From Planctomycetaceae bacterium (GTDB taxonomy: Bacteria > Planctomycetota > Planctomycetia > Pirellulales > Thermoguttaceae), in NCBI GenBank assembly GCA_031267635.1, contig JAIRYX010000461.1, positions 1 through 31,274 of the forward strand: a stretch of DNA of 31,274 nucleotides, in the 5' to 3' direction. The position numbers and the translations under genes were made by a program. This document shows, piece after piece, positions 23,743 through 31,274 of the stretch (its first letter is position 1; each line of letters opens with the position of its first letter). Below the pieces are notes generated by a model. It did no database searches. It saw nothing but the letters and a program-made list of their open reading frames with translations, and had not been told where the DNA came from.

Positions 23743-25230
23743 TCAAAGCGATTCGCCTCTCAGCAATGGGCAGGAATCGAACCACTCGTGTCCGAAACGG
23801 CGTATCCAGTCGGCGGCGGCGGGCGGTCCCCATGAGTTGACTTCGTAGAAATCGGGAGCGGATTGCAAAGAATTGTCCCATGTCGATTGAATCGGATCAA
23901 TAATTCGCCATGCCGCTTCGACTTCGTCGCTTCTCGCGAAAAGACTTGCGTCGCCGTGCATCGCGTCGAGAAGTAACCGCTCGTATGCTTCCGGCAACTC
24001 GCCGCGAAAACTCTCTCGGAAATTAAATTGAAACTCCGTCTGGCGCATTTGCATCTCCGTATCGGGAACTTTTGTCAGAAAATGAATCTGAATCCCTTCG
24101 GCGGGTTGAATCTGAATCAGCATCCGGTTCGCGTCAATTTCCGGCATTGGATACGTTTCGAAATTGCCGCCGCTTTTTGCAAACATGAGATGCGGCGGGC
24201 GGCGGAACTGAACGATAATTTGCGTTGTGCGGCAGCTCATTCCTTTGCCGGAGCGCAAATAAAACGGCACATCTTTCCATCGCCAGTTGTCAATCATCAA
24301 GCGGACTGCGGCGTAAGTTGCCGTGCGGCTGTTCGGCGCGACGTCCGATTCGCTACGATAAGAGCGATACTGTCCGCGAAGCGTATTGACAGCCGCTTCT
24401 TCGGGCGACATGCCGCGAATCGCGTGCAGCACTTTCACCTTTTCACCACGCACCGCGTCGGCGTCGAACCGCGCGGGCGGCTCCATCGCCGTGAACGTCA
24501 GAAGTTGCAGCAAATGATTCTGAAACATATCCCGTAAAATTCCGGCTTTCTCATAAAACGGCGCGCGGCGTCCCACTAATACTTCTTCATTCGCCGTGAT
24601 TTGAACATGATCAATATAATTACGGTTCCAGATCGGCTCGAAAATCGCGTTGGCGAAACGCAACACGAGAAGATTATTCACCGTCTCTTTGCCGAGATAA
24701 TGATCAATGCGATAAATTTGCCGCTCCTGAAAAACACGATGCACATCGTTGTTGAGTTGCCGTGCGGTTTCCCAATCCGTTCCGAACGGCTTTTCGATAA
24801 TCACTCGCCTCGCTCCGTGCGACTCATCCGCCATTCCCGCGCCGCCGAGTTGCTTAACCGTCGCGGCGTAAAACGTCGGCGCAGTCGATAGATAATACAA
24901 GCGATTCGCTGGCTCGTCGTTTTCCAACGATTGAAGCATCGCGTTTAATTTCGGAAACGTTTCTTGTTTTTCAACGTCGCCCACAAAATAATGAATCATC
25001 GGCGCAAAAGCGTTCCAGCAATTTTGGTCGAAACGTTCGCCTAGAAATTCTCGCGTCGTATTCTGTAATTTTTCCCGCCACTGTGTGTCGGATATCGGCG
25101 TGCGCGACACTCCGACAATACGGCATGGCTTATCGAGCCGCTTTTTACGTTCAAGCTGATACAACGCAGGAATCAATTTCCGACTAGTCAAATCGCCGGA
25201 CGCTCCGAAAATAATGATAGTTTGAGACAT
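23743..25230 (-). CDS. zwf: glucose-6-phosphate 1-dehydrogenase
   Basis: It oxidises glucose 6-phosphate to 6-phosphogluconolactone, making NADPH at the entry to the oxidative pentose phosphate or Entner-Doudoroff pathway. The nucleotide-binding motif is FGASGDLTSRK (residues 8-18), the EKPFGTD motif lies at about 146-152, and the active-site signature RIDHYLGKE is at about 174-182. The length of 495 residues is normal. ATG 25230 is chosen; a TTG at 25236 is in frame but adds only two residues. No pgl or edd gene is adjacent. The upstream gap is filled with repeats, so its promoter probably lies within or next to them. Confidence 0.96.
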   Translation of the reverse strand: MSQTIIIFGASGDLTSRKLIPALYQLERKKRLDKPCRIVGVSRTPISDTQWREKLQNTTREFLGERFDQNCWNAFAPMIHYFVGDVEKQETFPKLNAMLQSLENDEPANRLYYLSTAPTFYAATVKQLGGAGMADESHGARRVIIEKPFGTDWETARQLNNDVHRVFQERQIYRIDHYLGKETVNNLLVLRFANAIFEPIWNRNYIDHVQITANEEVLVGRRAPFYEKAGILRDMFQNHLLQLLTFTAMEPPARFDADAVRGEKVKVLHAIRGMSPEEAAVNTLRGQYRSYRSESDVAPNSRTATYAAVRLMIDNWRWKDVPFYLRSGKGMSCRTTQIIVQFRRPPHLMFAKSGGNFETYPMPEIDANRMLIQIQPAEGIQIHFLTKVPDTEMQMRQTEFQFNFRESFRGELPEAYERLLLDAMHGDASLFARSDEVEAAWRIIDPIQSTWDNSLQSAPDFYEVNSWGPPAAADWIRRFGHEWFDSCPLLRGESL

Positions 25231-25259
25231 GGTCAAATTTTCTGTTGTTAGGATATTTG

Positions 25260-25281
25260 TAACTCATGTTACGCATGAGCT
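25260..25281. repeat. family D palindrome upstream of zwf
   Basis: TAACTCATGTTACGCATGAGCT is the cleanest copy: CTCATG and CATGAG flank TTACG. It lies 30 nt upstream of the zwf start codon, where it could be an operator or part of the mRNA leader. Confidence 0.5.
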
Positions 25282-25287
25282 ATCGTC

Positions 25288-25340
25288 ACTATTCAGCCGT
25301 TCCAACCACGTAAATCCGCACTGGGCGTCTGAATAGTTAT
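25288..25340. repeat. family B short palindrome
   Basis: ACTATTCAG at the left end and CTGAATAGT at the right are exact inverted repeats around a core with CGTAAATCCGCACTGGGC. It runs directly into the left arm of a family A variant. Confidence 0.65.
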
Positions 25341-25530
25341 CCGAAAGATTTTACTATTTCAGCCCTTATTTATCAAGTTTCCCTTAATAGCTTGAATTGA
25401 CCCTCCACAACGATAACCTTATTACCTCATCAAAAAAGAAATAATAAATGAGGTAATGAGGTTAGTTTTGGGGAAACCTTTATGCTACTGAGGTTGTTTT
25501 GTTAAGAAAATTAGGTGGAAATGAGGTTAA
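25335..25530. repeat. family A variant with a different interior
   Basis: The left arm GTTATCCGAAAGATTTTACT, then TTTCAGCCCTTATTTATCAA, is standard. The interior has been replaced by another hairpin: CCTTATTACCTCAT pairs with ATGAGGTAATGAGG. The right arm is weak (ATGCTACTGAGG). The outer ends are no longer complementary. Confidence 0.5.
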
Positions 25531-25633
25531 AAAATACGAAATTCTCACATCGAAATGATCCAACTTGCATTCCACTGAATAGTTACATATTTCAAAGAAA
25601 GGAGACTTTGGGGACGGGATGAGTGACTTGTCG

Positions 25634-26731
25634 CTACCTTGGGTTATTTTCGCAGATTTTTTTCACAACATCAATCTGCTGAAATTTTGTATCGGCGAGA
25701 GATTTTTGCCATTCGACTCCAAGCATGATGACGTTAATACCGGAACCGATTCCAAGTAACGCGACTCGCTCGCCGAATGATACGAATCCCGTTTGCGTTC
25801 CGACTGCGGCGGCGGTGGGCAACGCGACCGCGCCGGTGTTGCCGAGATACGGAAGCGTCGCAAAATTTATCGACGGGGCGAGTTTCAGCGTTTCAAACAA
25901 TAACTGCTGATGCGCTTTGCCGACCTGATGACAAAATGTTCGCTGAATAGATTCCCGCGTCCAACCCGTTTCCGATAGAAATTCGTCAAACGCCGATTTC
26001 GCAACGGCAACGCCTTCGTGCATTAGTTTTTCCGAGTCGGTTTGCATCATCGGCGCCATTCCGTCGCTCTGACAGAGTCGGCATTGCGACGTGTTCGTCC
26101 GTACAACACCGCCAACCAGTCGGTTGTTCGTTGTCGAAAGTTTTTCATTCGTCAACAAGACCGCCGCGCTTCCCGAACCGATTGTCAGCGACGCAAACGC
26201 GGGCTTAACGTTTTTGCGGTTGATGTTCGGGTCTGTATTCAGTTGCTCAATCGTCGATTCCATTAGCGAGCGGCTGCATTCCGTACCGACGACAATTCCT
26301 GCCTCAATTTGTCCCAGTTCGATCATGTTAGCGATTTGTACCATGCCGCTCAACAAGCCGAGACACGCATTCGACACGTCGTAAACTGCACAATGTTCCG
26401 GCAAACGATTCGCTTCATGCACGCGACACGCGGTCGCCGGTTCCAAAAAATCGCGGCAGACCGACGCATGGATAAAACATCCGACCTTCTCGCGGTCAAA
26501 CGCCGTTTGCTCAAGTAGCGAGCGGACGGTTTCAATACTTTGCGTTCCCGGCAACGTGTTTTTCCGCCAAAGCCGCCGCTCCTTGATACCGGTCATCAGT
26601 TCGAGCCGCCCTTCGGGCAATTTCAGCCGCGAATACAACGGCTCCAACCGCCGCTCTAAATCGCCGGTCGTCACCACTTCTTCAGGAAACGTCGCAACAA
26701 ACGATTCAACAAAAACACGTTGATACTTCAT
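25634..26731 (-). CDS. OleA/FabH-type 3-oxoacyl-ACP synthase III-like thiolase
   Basis: A thiolase-fold condensing enzyme of 365 residues. The catalytic residues are Cys123 (VSNACLGLLSG), His268 (CHQVGKAHQ) and Asn298 (LGNTGAVALP). Glu97 lies in the FLEPATAC motif, 26 residues before the active Cys. In OleA, from recall, the second-channel Glu117 stands 26 residues before Cys143 in a LEPST motif, and the endings RIALLGIGSG and ERVALLGIGSG also agree. This favours an OleA-like head-to-head Claisen condensation of two acyl chains over FabH priming, but FabH remains possible. OleB, OleC and OleD are not in the window. It lies near the FAS-like cluster and next to zwf, on the zwf strand, separated from it by a repeat-filled gap. 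The ATG at 26731 has no evident Shine-Dalgarno. Confidence 0.85.
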   Translation of the reverse strand: MKYQRVFVESFVATFPEEVVTTGDLERRLEPLYSRLKLPEGRLELMTGIKERRLWRKNTLPGTQSIETVRSLLEQTAFDREKVGCFIHASVCRDFLEPATACRVHEANRLPEHCAVYDVSNACLGLLSGMVQIANMIELGQIEAGIVVGTECSRSLMESTIEQLNTDPNINRKNVKPAFASLTIGSGSAAVLLTNEKLSTTNNRLVGGVVRTNTSQCRLCQSDGMAPMMQTDSEKLMHEGVAVAKSAFDEFLSETGWTRESIQRTFCHQVGKAHQQLLFETLKLAPSINFATLPYLGNTGAVALPTAAAVGTQTGFVSFGERVALLGIGSGINVIMLGVEWQKSLADTKFQQIDVVKKICENNPR

Positions 26732-26853
26732 AATTGGTAAAAACTCATTTACGATTCTTCTTTACAAAAACAATTGATTTATTGTATCAAATTTTTGGCT
26801 TTCGTGTATTCGCAAGAATAAAAACAACGTAAGAAAAAAGTCGTTCCGCTTTC

Positions 26854-26881
26854 TTGCGGAAAAACAAAATCTTGTTATATT
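26854..26881 (+). promoter_or_regulatory. candidate promoter for the FmdB-like and FluC genes
   Basis: TTGCGG (26854-26859) and TATATT (26876-26881) are separated by 16 nt, 52 nt before ATG 26934. Both boxes are moderate matches. Confidence 0.4.
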
Positions 26882-26933
26882 AAGCGGGAAAGTTTTTTCA
26901 TCCTATTTTTGTCCAACATTACAACGATTAAAA

Positions 26934-27248
26934 ATGCCGACTTACGATTATCATTGCGACGCCTGCGGGCATGAGTTTGAAGAATTTCAGTACATTAAAG
27001 AAGAACCGCTTCATAAATGTCCGAAATGCAATAAGTTAAAGCTGCGACGGCTGATTGGCTCCGGTGCGGCAATTATGTTCAAAGGAAACGGATTTTATCA
27101 AACCGACTACCGTAGCGAATCATACAAAAAAGGAGAATCGGCGGCAAAAACCAATGCTCCTTCTTCCGCCGTCCCATCCGGCAACGACAAAAAAAACGAT
27201 TCCAAACCTGCCGATTCCAAACCTACTGTGTCCCCAAAAGCTTCTTAA
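26934..27248 (+). CDS. FmdB-family zinc-ribbon protein
   Basis: A small regulatory-type zinc ribbon protein. MPTYDYHCDACGHEFEEFQ is the family start; the second CxxC is in HKCPKCNKLKL. Both pairs (CDAC, CPKC) are intact, so one zinc should be bound. After the ribbon comes LRRLIGSGAAIMFKGNGFYQTDY, also typical, then a K/S/P-rich disordered tail to residue 104. Its exact role is unknown in the family. The crcB gene starts 29 nt downstream, so the two probably share a transcript. Confidence 0.92.
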   Translation: MPTYDYHCDACGHEFEEFQYIKEEPLHKCPKCNKLKLRRLIGSGAAIMFKGNGFYQTDYRSESYKKGESAAKTNAPSSAVPSGNDKKNDSKPADSKPTVSPKAS

Positions 27249-27277
27249 AATTCCAGAATTAACAGCAGAGTTGAAAC

Positions 27278-27661
27278 ATGTCCGCTTTTTGGCAAGTATT
27301 GGCGATTGGTTTCGCCGGAGCGTGCGGAACGTTGGCGCGATTCGGCGTAAATCAATTTACGGCAAAAGCTTTGGGCGATTATCCTTATGGAACGGTCATT
27401 GTCAATGTTGCCGGCTGTTTTCTGTTTGGATTTCTGACGTCAATTTTTTCGGCAGGAAGAATTGGGGTACAATATAAAGTGATTTTATTGACCGGGTTTT
27501 TGGGCGGTTTCACGACTTTTTCCGCTTACGCTTATGAAATTGCCGACTTTCTTGAACATCAGCGTTATCTGGCCGCTTTACTGCATTTCGGCGGACAAAA
27601 CGTTTTGGGCATCGCCGCTGTTTTTCTGGGACTTTGTTTCGGCAAATATATTTTTGTCTGA
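27278..27661 (+). CDS. crcB: fluoride channel FluC (CrcB)
   Basis: It exports fluoride as a dual-topology dimer in the inner membrane. The family motifs are present: GACGTLARF (residues about 14-22), the pore region NVAGCFLFGF (about 43-52), and GFLGGFTTFSAY (about 73-84) with the phenylalanines and threonine of the fluoride path. Four membrane helices fit its 127 residues. A fluoride riboswitch was looked for upstream but not recognised. It follows the FmdB-like gene by 29 nt. Confidence 0.96.
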   Translation: MSAFWQVLAIGFAGACGTLARFGVNQFTAKALGDYPYGTVIVNVAGCFLFGFLTSIFSAGRIGVQYKVILLTGFLGGFTTFSAYAYEIADFLEHQRYLAALLHFGGQNVLGIAAVFLGLCFGKYIFV

Positions 27662-27693
27662 ATTTAGCTTTTGGAAAGTAAGATTTTATGAGT

Positions 27694-27727
27694 TTTTTAG
27701 AAGTTCCCTTATAGCAACTTCTAAAAA
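27694..27727. repeat. perfect 12-bp inverted repeat after crcB
   Basis: TTTTTAGAAGTT (27694-27705) pairs perfectly with AACTTCTAAAAA (27716-27727) around a 10-nt loop, 32 nt after the crcB stop. It resembles the outer end of family C (AACTTCTAAAAACCT). It may double as a transcription stop, though the T tract is weak. Confidence 0.55.
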
Positions 27728-27818
27728 CCTGCATTTCCAAAAACACAATATCATAAAATACGATATTTACGAAAATAGTACAGCAAAAAGAGAATGTTTT
27801 TAGAAATGCCCTTATGTA

Positions 27819-28037
27819 TATCCGAACGGCTTTACCATTTCAGCCCTTATTTATCAAGTTTCCATTAGTAGATCGAATTGCACCCAATGATGCGCCCTTA
27901 TGCCCTTATTTTTCGTTTGTAATCCATTGTCATTCATCACCTAAAACATAAGGGCATAAGAGCGCGTTCGGGGGACTTTGTTGGCTACTAAGGGAAATTT
28001 ATAAATAAGGGCGGCAATGGCAAAGCCGTTCGGATAA
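27819..28037. repeat. family A long palindromic element, copy 2, with outer arms
   Basis: This is the most complete copy. TATCCGAACGGCTTTACCAT at the left pairs with the right end ATGGCAAAGCCGTTCGGATA; then AGCCCTTATTTATCAAGTTT pairs with the region up to AATTTATAAATAAGGGC; inside, GCCCTTATGCCCTTATTTTT faces AACATAAGGGCATAAGAGCG. About 219 nt can form one long hairpin with an apical loop near 27915-27940. No coding potential is seen. It shares 52/53 nt of its left interior with copy 1. Confidence 0.8.
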
Positions 28038-28135
28038 TTGCAATCGTAAAATCTTTCGGATAATCAGTCAATGGAAACGTCATCATTAAGGAAAACCTGT
28101 TTGTCTTCATTTGGATCAATTTGAGATGTGCTTTG

Positions 28136-28160
28136 ATAACTCCTGCGCAACATGAGTTAT
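28136..28160. repeat. family D palindrome followed by a family B end
   Basis: ATAACTCCTGCGCAACATGAGTTAT has ATAACTC and GAGTTAT as exact ends. CTGAATAGTTAC of family B follows at 28166-28177. Between 28177 and 28345 nothing is recognised. Confidence 0.5.
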
Positions 28161-28345
28161 TCATACTGAATAGTTACTGCGTCTTGAGCAACCGTAAATG
28201 TTTATTATTTGCTTCTTTACGTCTTGATTTTTTACAAGGATAAAGTATAAAGACCTAAAGGAAATTGATTGAGCCAATGGACGCTGTTAAAGACGCGGAG
28301 TTCATTACAAAAAACTGGGAAAACAAACCATGTCTAAAAACAAAT

Positions 28346-28416
28346 GTAACTATTCAGCCGCCCACTAAGGGAAACTTGATAAATAAGGGCTGCCATGGTA
28401 AAGCCGTTTGGATAAC
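28346..28416. repeat. family B end joined to family A right arm
   Basis: GTAACTATTCAGCCG of family B is followed within 5 nt by CACTAAGGGAAACTTGATAA and then GGTAAAGCCGTTTGGATAAC, the family A right arm. The junction suggests that one element inserted in, or recombined with, the other. Confidence 0.55.
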
Positions 28417-28560
28417 GATGCAGTTGACCAATGTTTATTATATCCCCCAAGTCTTAATTGTTCCTAATGCCCCTTGGGGAAAAATACAATTGCGTGAACG
28501 GTTATACCATTTTTTATTCCATCTTATTTTTATTCCACCTTATTATCATTGTTGATCTCT

Positions 28561-29553
28561 ATGCAACACAAATTCCGACAATCCGGTTACACGCTCATTG
28601 AAATTCTCCTTTCGCTGACTGTACTTACGGCGGGCTTAGCGGCTCTTTCTGCGATGACAAGCCGCGCCGGACGCACGGCTGCTGCTGCCGAGGAACTTTC
28701 CTCGGCTCAGCTTGCTTGCAAAACGCGAATCAATGAAATACTGGCGGGAGCGAAGCCGATCGCGCCGACTTTTCGTGAACCAATAAGCGGATTGGAACAT
28801 TGGTTTTTGTCGATAGAACTCATGCCGACAAACAAGCCGGAATTAACCGCCGTCTCTGTTTCCGCATCCCGTGAGCGTTTGCCGAGCGATACGAACTCAC
28901 GAATGGGCGGCGCGAATCGTTTTGAAATCACGATTTGGATCAACAACGCGCGAATTGACAATAACATTCTTTTGGCGTTACAACAAAATCCGTATGGCGG
29001 CATGATTGGCAATTTGAATCCGCCAAACAGATTCTCCGGCAGTTCGACGCCGCCGTTTGATACGGCAACAACATCCGCAAGTTTGCCCATGTCAACAACA
29101 GGAGAAGCTGCCGCGCCGTTGTCGTTGCTGGAAAATGAAACCGATATGACGAATATCAATTCGGAGGAATCCGCAACGCTTTCCTCCAGTGAACGGCGGC
29201 GGCAATATCGTGAATCATTACGCCAAAGCCGCGATCCGTCCGCGACAACCAATGAAAACAACGCTATCACGGACTTTACAAATCCATCAACAAACGTTAC
29301 CGCTTCAACGCCCGATTTCAACGATTCGGCTTCCGGCATAAACGACAATGGTATGATTCTCAACGATGCGGTAAACGACCCGCCTCCGCCGTTGGAAATT
29401 GCGGACGACGCAGAACCGAGCGATGAAATAAGCAGTGGAACAAGCGAGGAAACAAGCGGTTCCGCCGATTCCATGAACGACTTGCCGGAAACAGAAAATC
29501 GTGAAAATGACGATAACGAGTCCTCAACACCCACCGGCGGAGGCGCGTTATGA
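28561..29553 (+). CDS. type II secretion/type IV pilus-like pseudopilin, GspI-like, with acidic tail
   Basis: A minor pseudopilin of a type II secretion-like or pilus-like machine. The prepilin peptidase site is G-YTLIEILLSLTVLTAG (cleavage after Gly9 of the MQHKF start, Glu at +5). The following 100 residues have GspI-like features: CKTRINEILAG and FLSIELMPTNKPELTAVSVS ending FEITIWI. A long tail rich in Ser, Asn, Asp and Glu follows (residues about 150-330), with net negative charge, for example DDAEPSDEISSGTSEETSG. ATG 28561 is preferred to a TTG at 28549. It overlaps the next gene by 4 nt (ATGA), so they are translationally coupled. Confidence 0.83.
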   Translation: MQHKFRQSGYTLIEILLSLTVLTAGLAALSAMTSRAGRTAAAAEELSSAQLACKTRINEILAGAKPIAPTFREPISGLEHWFLSIELMPTNKPELTAVSVSASRERLPSDTNSRMGGANRFEITIWINNARIDNNILLALQQNPYGGMIGNLNPPNRFSGSSTPPFDTATTSASLPMSTTGEAAAPLSLLENETDMTNINSEESATLSSSERRRQYRESLRQSRDPSATTNENNAITDFTNPSTNVTASTPDFNDSASGINDNGMILNDAVNDPPPPLEIADDAEPSDEISSGTSEETSGSADSMNDLPETENRENDDNESSTPTGGGAL

Positions 29554-30704
29554 ACGGGAAAAATCGCCGATTTGGTTTTACGCTCATCGAATTGCTGATT
29601 TCGACGACATTGTTGCTTATTTTGTTCGCGATACTTTGGGGACTTGTCGAGATGTTTTCCCGCTCGTTTCAACGCGGCGAAAGCCGCACGGAACGCTCGC
29701 AACTCGTGCGGTCAATCTCGCAGCTTCTCGCCGACGACCTCAGTTGCGTCATTCAAGACCCATTGCATCCGGCGCGGGAAACGAACAGCAACGGAGCGCG
29801 GCGATTCGGACTTTCGGGAACGGTACATTCAATACGAATGGACGTTGTTCAAATAAATCCGTTCCGAACCGGCGGACAAACGGTACAAAACGGCGTACAA
29901 GCTCCTGAATTGAAAACGGTTTATTATAATTTTTCGCTTCTTTCGCCAAACGGCGGCGGACTGATTCGTCGGGAACTGGATTTTGAAACGCCGGTTGTAT
30001 CGCAATCGCGTTCAACCAACGACAATCAACAACTTGCGATGTTCGCGCCAGAAGTGGTCGGTTGTTCGTTTCGTTATTACAACGGTAGCCAATGGCACAA
30101 TTCATGGAATAGTCTTGATCGAAAAGGTTTGCCGGTTGCAATTGAAATAACATTTCAATCGATGCCGCTTGCGGACGCGGAAACGCTTCGCAACAGTCCG
30201 CTTGCCGGACAAATTAGCAACAATATCCCGTCGCAACAAAATCGTATGGGAAACGTCGCACAAAATATCGAACCGGCGACGGAAAACGCGCTCGGAAGTA
30301 ACGCGCCATCGTTAGGCGATTCTGCCGCAAACGCGGCTTCGCTCGGCGATCTTGGCAATGCGCCGATGACAAGCGATACGATTCTTGAGCAAAACACGCT
30401 GCAGCGAAACGGTGTGTTATCGGCGGGAACACACGGTCAATGGACGCTTGAATCCGCCGCTCAACAACTTCATTTGCCGCCGCCGACAGAACAACGCATT
30501 GTCGTTTACGTACCAACAACGCCGCTCGCCGCCCAACAAGAACTCCGCCGCGAGCGTCCCCAAACAAATTCTCAACAACGATCTTCACGGCAAGCCAATA
30601 CCGCTCCACAACCTGCGGCACGTCAACGCAATTCATCATCGCGCCGCCGATCTTCACAACAACCGCCGCAAACTCCGCAATCGCCGGATTGGATTCGACA
30701 ATGA
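29550..30704 (+). CDS. type II secretion-like pseudopilin, GspJ-like, with basic tail
   Basis: A minor pseudopilin. The N-terminal signal is F-G-FTLIELLISTTLLLILFA, with cleavage after Gly9. The globular domain has the GspJ-type pattern VVGCSFRYYNGSQWHNSW and then LPVAIEITF (residues about 170-205). From about residue 215 onward the sequence is low-complexity: N/A/S-rich, then a Q/R/S/P-rich end (ERPQTNSQQRSSRQAN, RQRNSSSRRRSSQQ) with strong positive charge. This tail is absent from ordinary GspJ. It is coupled to the upstream gene by an ATGA overlap. No secretion ATPase, GspF or GspD gene is within the window, so the rest of the machine is elsewhere. Confidence 0.85.
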   Translation: MNGKNRRFGFTLIELLISTTLLLILFAILWGLVEMFSRSFQRGESRTERSQLVRSISQLLADDLSCVIQDPLHPARETNSNGARRFGLSGTVHSIRMDVVQINPFRTGGQTVQNGVQAPELKTVYYNFSLLSPNGGGLIRRELDFETPVVSQSRSTNDNQQLAMFAPEVVGCSFRYYNGSQWHNSWNSLDRKGLPVAIEITFQSMPLADAETLRNSPLAGQISNNIPSQQNRMGNVAQNIEPATENALGSNAPSLGDSAANAASLGDLGNAPMTSDTILEQNTLQRNGVLSAGTHGQWTLESAAQQLHLPPPTEQRIVVYVPTTPLAAQQELRRERPQTNSQQRSSRQANTAPQPAARQRNSSSRRRSSQQPPQTPQSPDWIRQ

Positions 30705-30778
30705 AGAAACGCTAATAAACAAGAGGAACTTGTGGGGACATGAGGAACGGTGAACACGGTTTTAAAATGGATATTTTG

Positions 30779-30881
30779 TAACTATTCGGTCGTTCAACCC
30801 CAATAAATCCGCACGGCAACTGTAGAGTTATCCGAAAGATGTTACTATTGCAATGGTAAAGCCGTTCGGGTAACTCTACAG
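30779..30881. repeat. family B copy plus minimal family A palindrome
   Basis: GTAACTATTCGG (from 30779) opens a family B copy that ends in the first arm of a 62-nt palindrome at 30820-30881. There CTGTAGAGTTATCCGAA is complementary to TTCGGGTAACTCTACAG at 16 of 17 positions. The centre TTACTATTGCAATGGTAAAG keeps only the outer parts of family A, with the whole interior missing. Confidence 0.65.
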
Positions 30882-30983
30882 CGTAATGCGGAGTTATTAT
30901 TCTACACTCCCTACATAGATAACGCCATCCTTCGGACTCAATTGAGACGTTGCGTAATATGAGATAATAACTCCACATTACGC
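30881..30983. repeat. 103-nt inverted-repeat element
   Basis: GCGTAATGCGGAGTTATTAT (30881-30900) is inverted at 30964-30983 as ATAATAACTCCACATTACGC, with 1 mismatch in 20. It starts exactly where the previous palindrome ends. Its right arm includes the family D sequence GTAATATGAGATAATAACTC. No gene is supported between 30984 and 31231. Confidence 0.6.
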
Positions 30984-31231
30984 CTACGGCATAAAAAAAT
31001 CAACGGACAATGCTTGGGCGGATTTTTAATTAACGTGGGGCATGTCCGCTTGTTGATAAATTTTTCCGAAATATAATCTCGCTAATAAAGCTGAAGAACA
31101 TAAAGAGAGATTAGAGATTGTCGATTACTTCTTATATAAAAATGTTCTAACTAAGCTTTTGCAAATTCCCCTCATCTCTCTTAAAATAAGCGTTCAAACG
31201 CATGTTAAATTGGCATAAAAAAGTTAGTCGT

Positions 31232-31274
31232 TCATTTTGCCAAGCCGAGACGGGCGAGCAAGGATTGCATGCGT
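31232..31274 (-). CDS. possible C-terminal end of a minus-strand gene running past the window
   Basis: The last 43 nt read on the minus strand as an open frame ending RMQSLLARLGLAK and then TGA (31234-31232). The base composition changes here from AT-rich repeat DNA to GC-richer, gene-like sequence, which is the main reason for the call. Too short to identify. Confidence 0.3.
   Translation of the reverse strand, partial: RMQSLLARLGLAK

Noticed and set aside
27200..27277. Fluoride riboswitch in front of crcB
   Set aside because: Only 29 nt separate it from the upstream gene, and no crcB-motif pseudoknot sequence was recognised there or before 26934.
27819..28416. CRISPR-like array
   Set aside because: The repeats are palindromic elements of different families at irregular spacing, with no constant repeat-spacer pattern and no cas genes.
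28265..28555. 96-residue open frame upstream of the pseudopilins
   Set aside because: It runs through repeat arms of families A and B and has no recognisable protein features.
28707..29702. 331-residue minus-strand open frame over the two pseudopilin genes
   Set aside because: It crosses both pseudopilin genes and is the antisense of their low-complexity tails.

Overview
The window reads as accessory-plus-housekeeping chromosome from a moderately AT-rich bacterium, most likely a Planctomycetota lineage. This rests on gene style, not on a marker gene: an MJ0042-type zinc ribbon fused to an M48 protease, a YCF48-repeat protein with a CBM9-like C-terminus, DUF1573 fused to a C39-like peptidase, a Gfo/Idh/MocA protein with a relic Tat-like leader, and a compact dehydratase/ACP/ketosynthase cluster with an oversized ACP. 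No rRNA, tRNA, CRISPR array, phage gene or transposase was seen.

Layout. Positions 1-5570 carry two minus-strand genes: a lidless Hsp70 and a 1181-residue secreted multidomain protein. Positions 5571-6966 are a gene-free, repeat-rich stretch. Then follow rnhA, an OmpA/MotB-like putative lipoprotein and a Gfo/Idh/MocA oxidoreductase, each separated by repeats. Positions 11102-16800 hold a five-gene, same-strand, signal-peptide- and membrane-rich locus behind a good sigma70-like promoter. It encodes a MauE/DoxX membrane protein with a thioredoxin-like CxxC tail, a ten-cysteine secreted protein with a double-glycine leader motif, two tandemly duplicated anchored proteins, and a membrane-anchored C39-like peptidase with DUF1573. 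An M48 protease gene runs convergently. Positions 20262-23693 hold a fatty-acid-synthesis-like cluster (FabZ-like, ACP, second FabZ-like, FabF, small membrane protein). Next are zwf and an OleA/FabH-like ketosynthase on the minus strand, then FmdB-like and FluC/CrcB genes on the plus strand. The window ends with two overlapping pseudopilin genes (GspI- and GspJ-like) and possibly the last codons of a minus-strand gene.

How genes may work together. The 11-17 kb locus looks like an export and maturation module: Sec export of a cysteine-rich precursor, disulfide handling by the MauE/Trx protein, and removal of a GG leader by the C39-like enzyme outside the cytoplasm. This is inference. The FAS-like genes encode consecutive steps on an ACP-bound chain. 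The OleA/FabH-like enzyme could draw on the same chains, but its partner genes are not in the window.

The intergenic DNA is unusual. At least five families of imperfect palindromes (about 25 to 220 nt) recur as full, half, chimeric and minimal copies, together with short degenerate tandem repeats of 7- and 9-nt period. Two of these tandem tracts lie in frame inside the 1181-residue protein.
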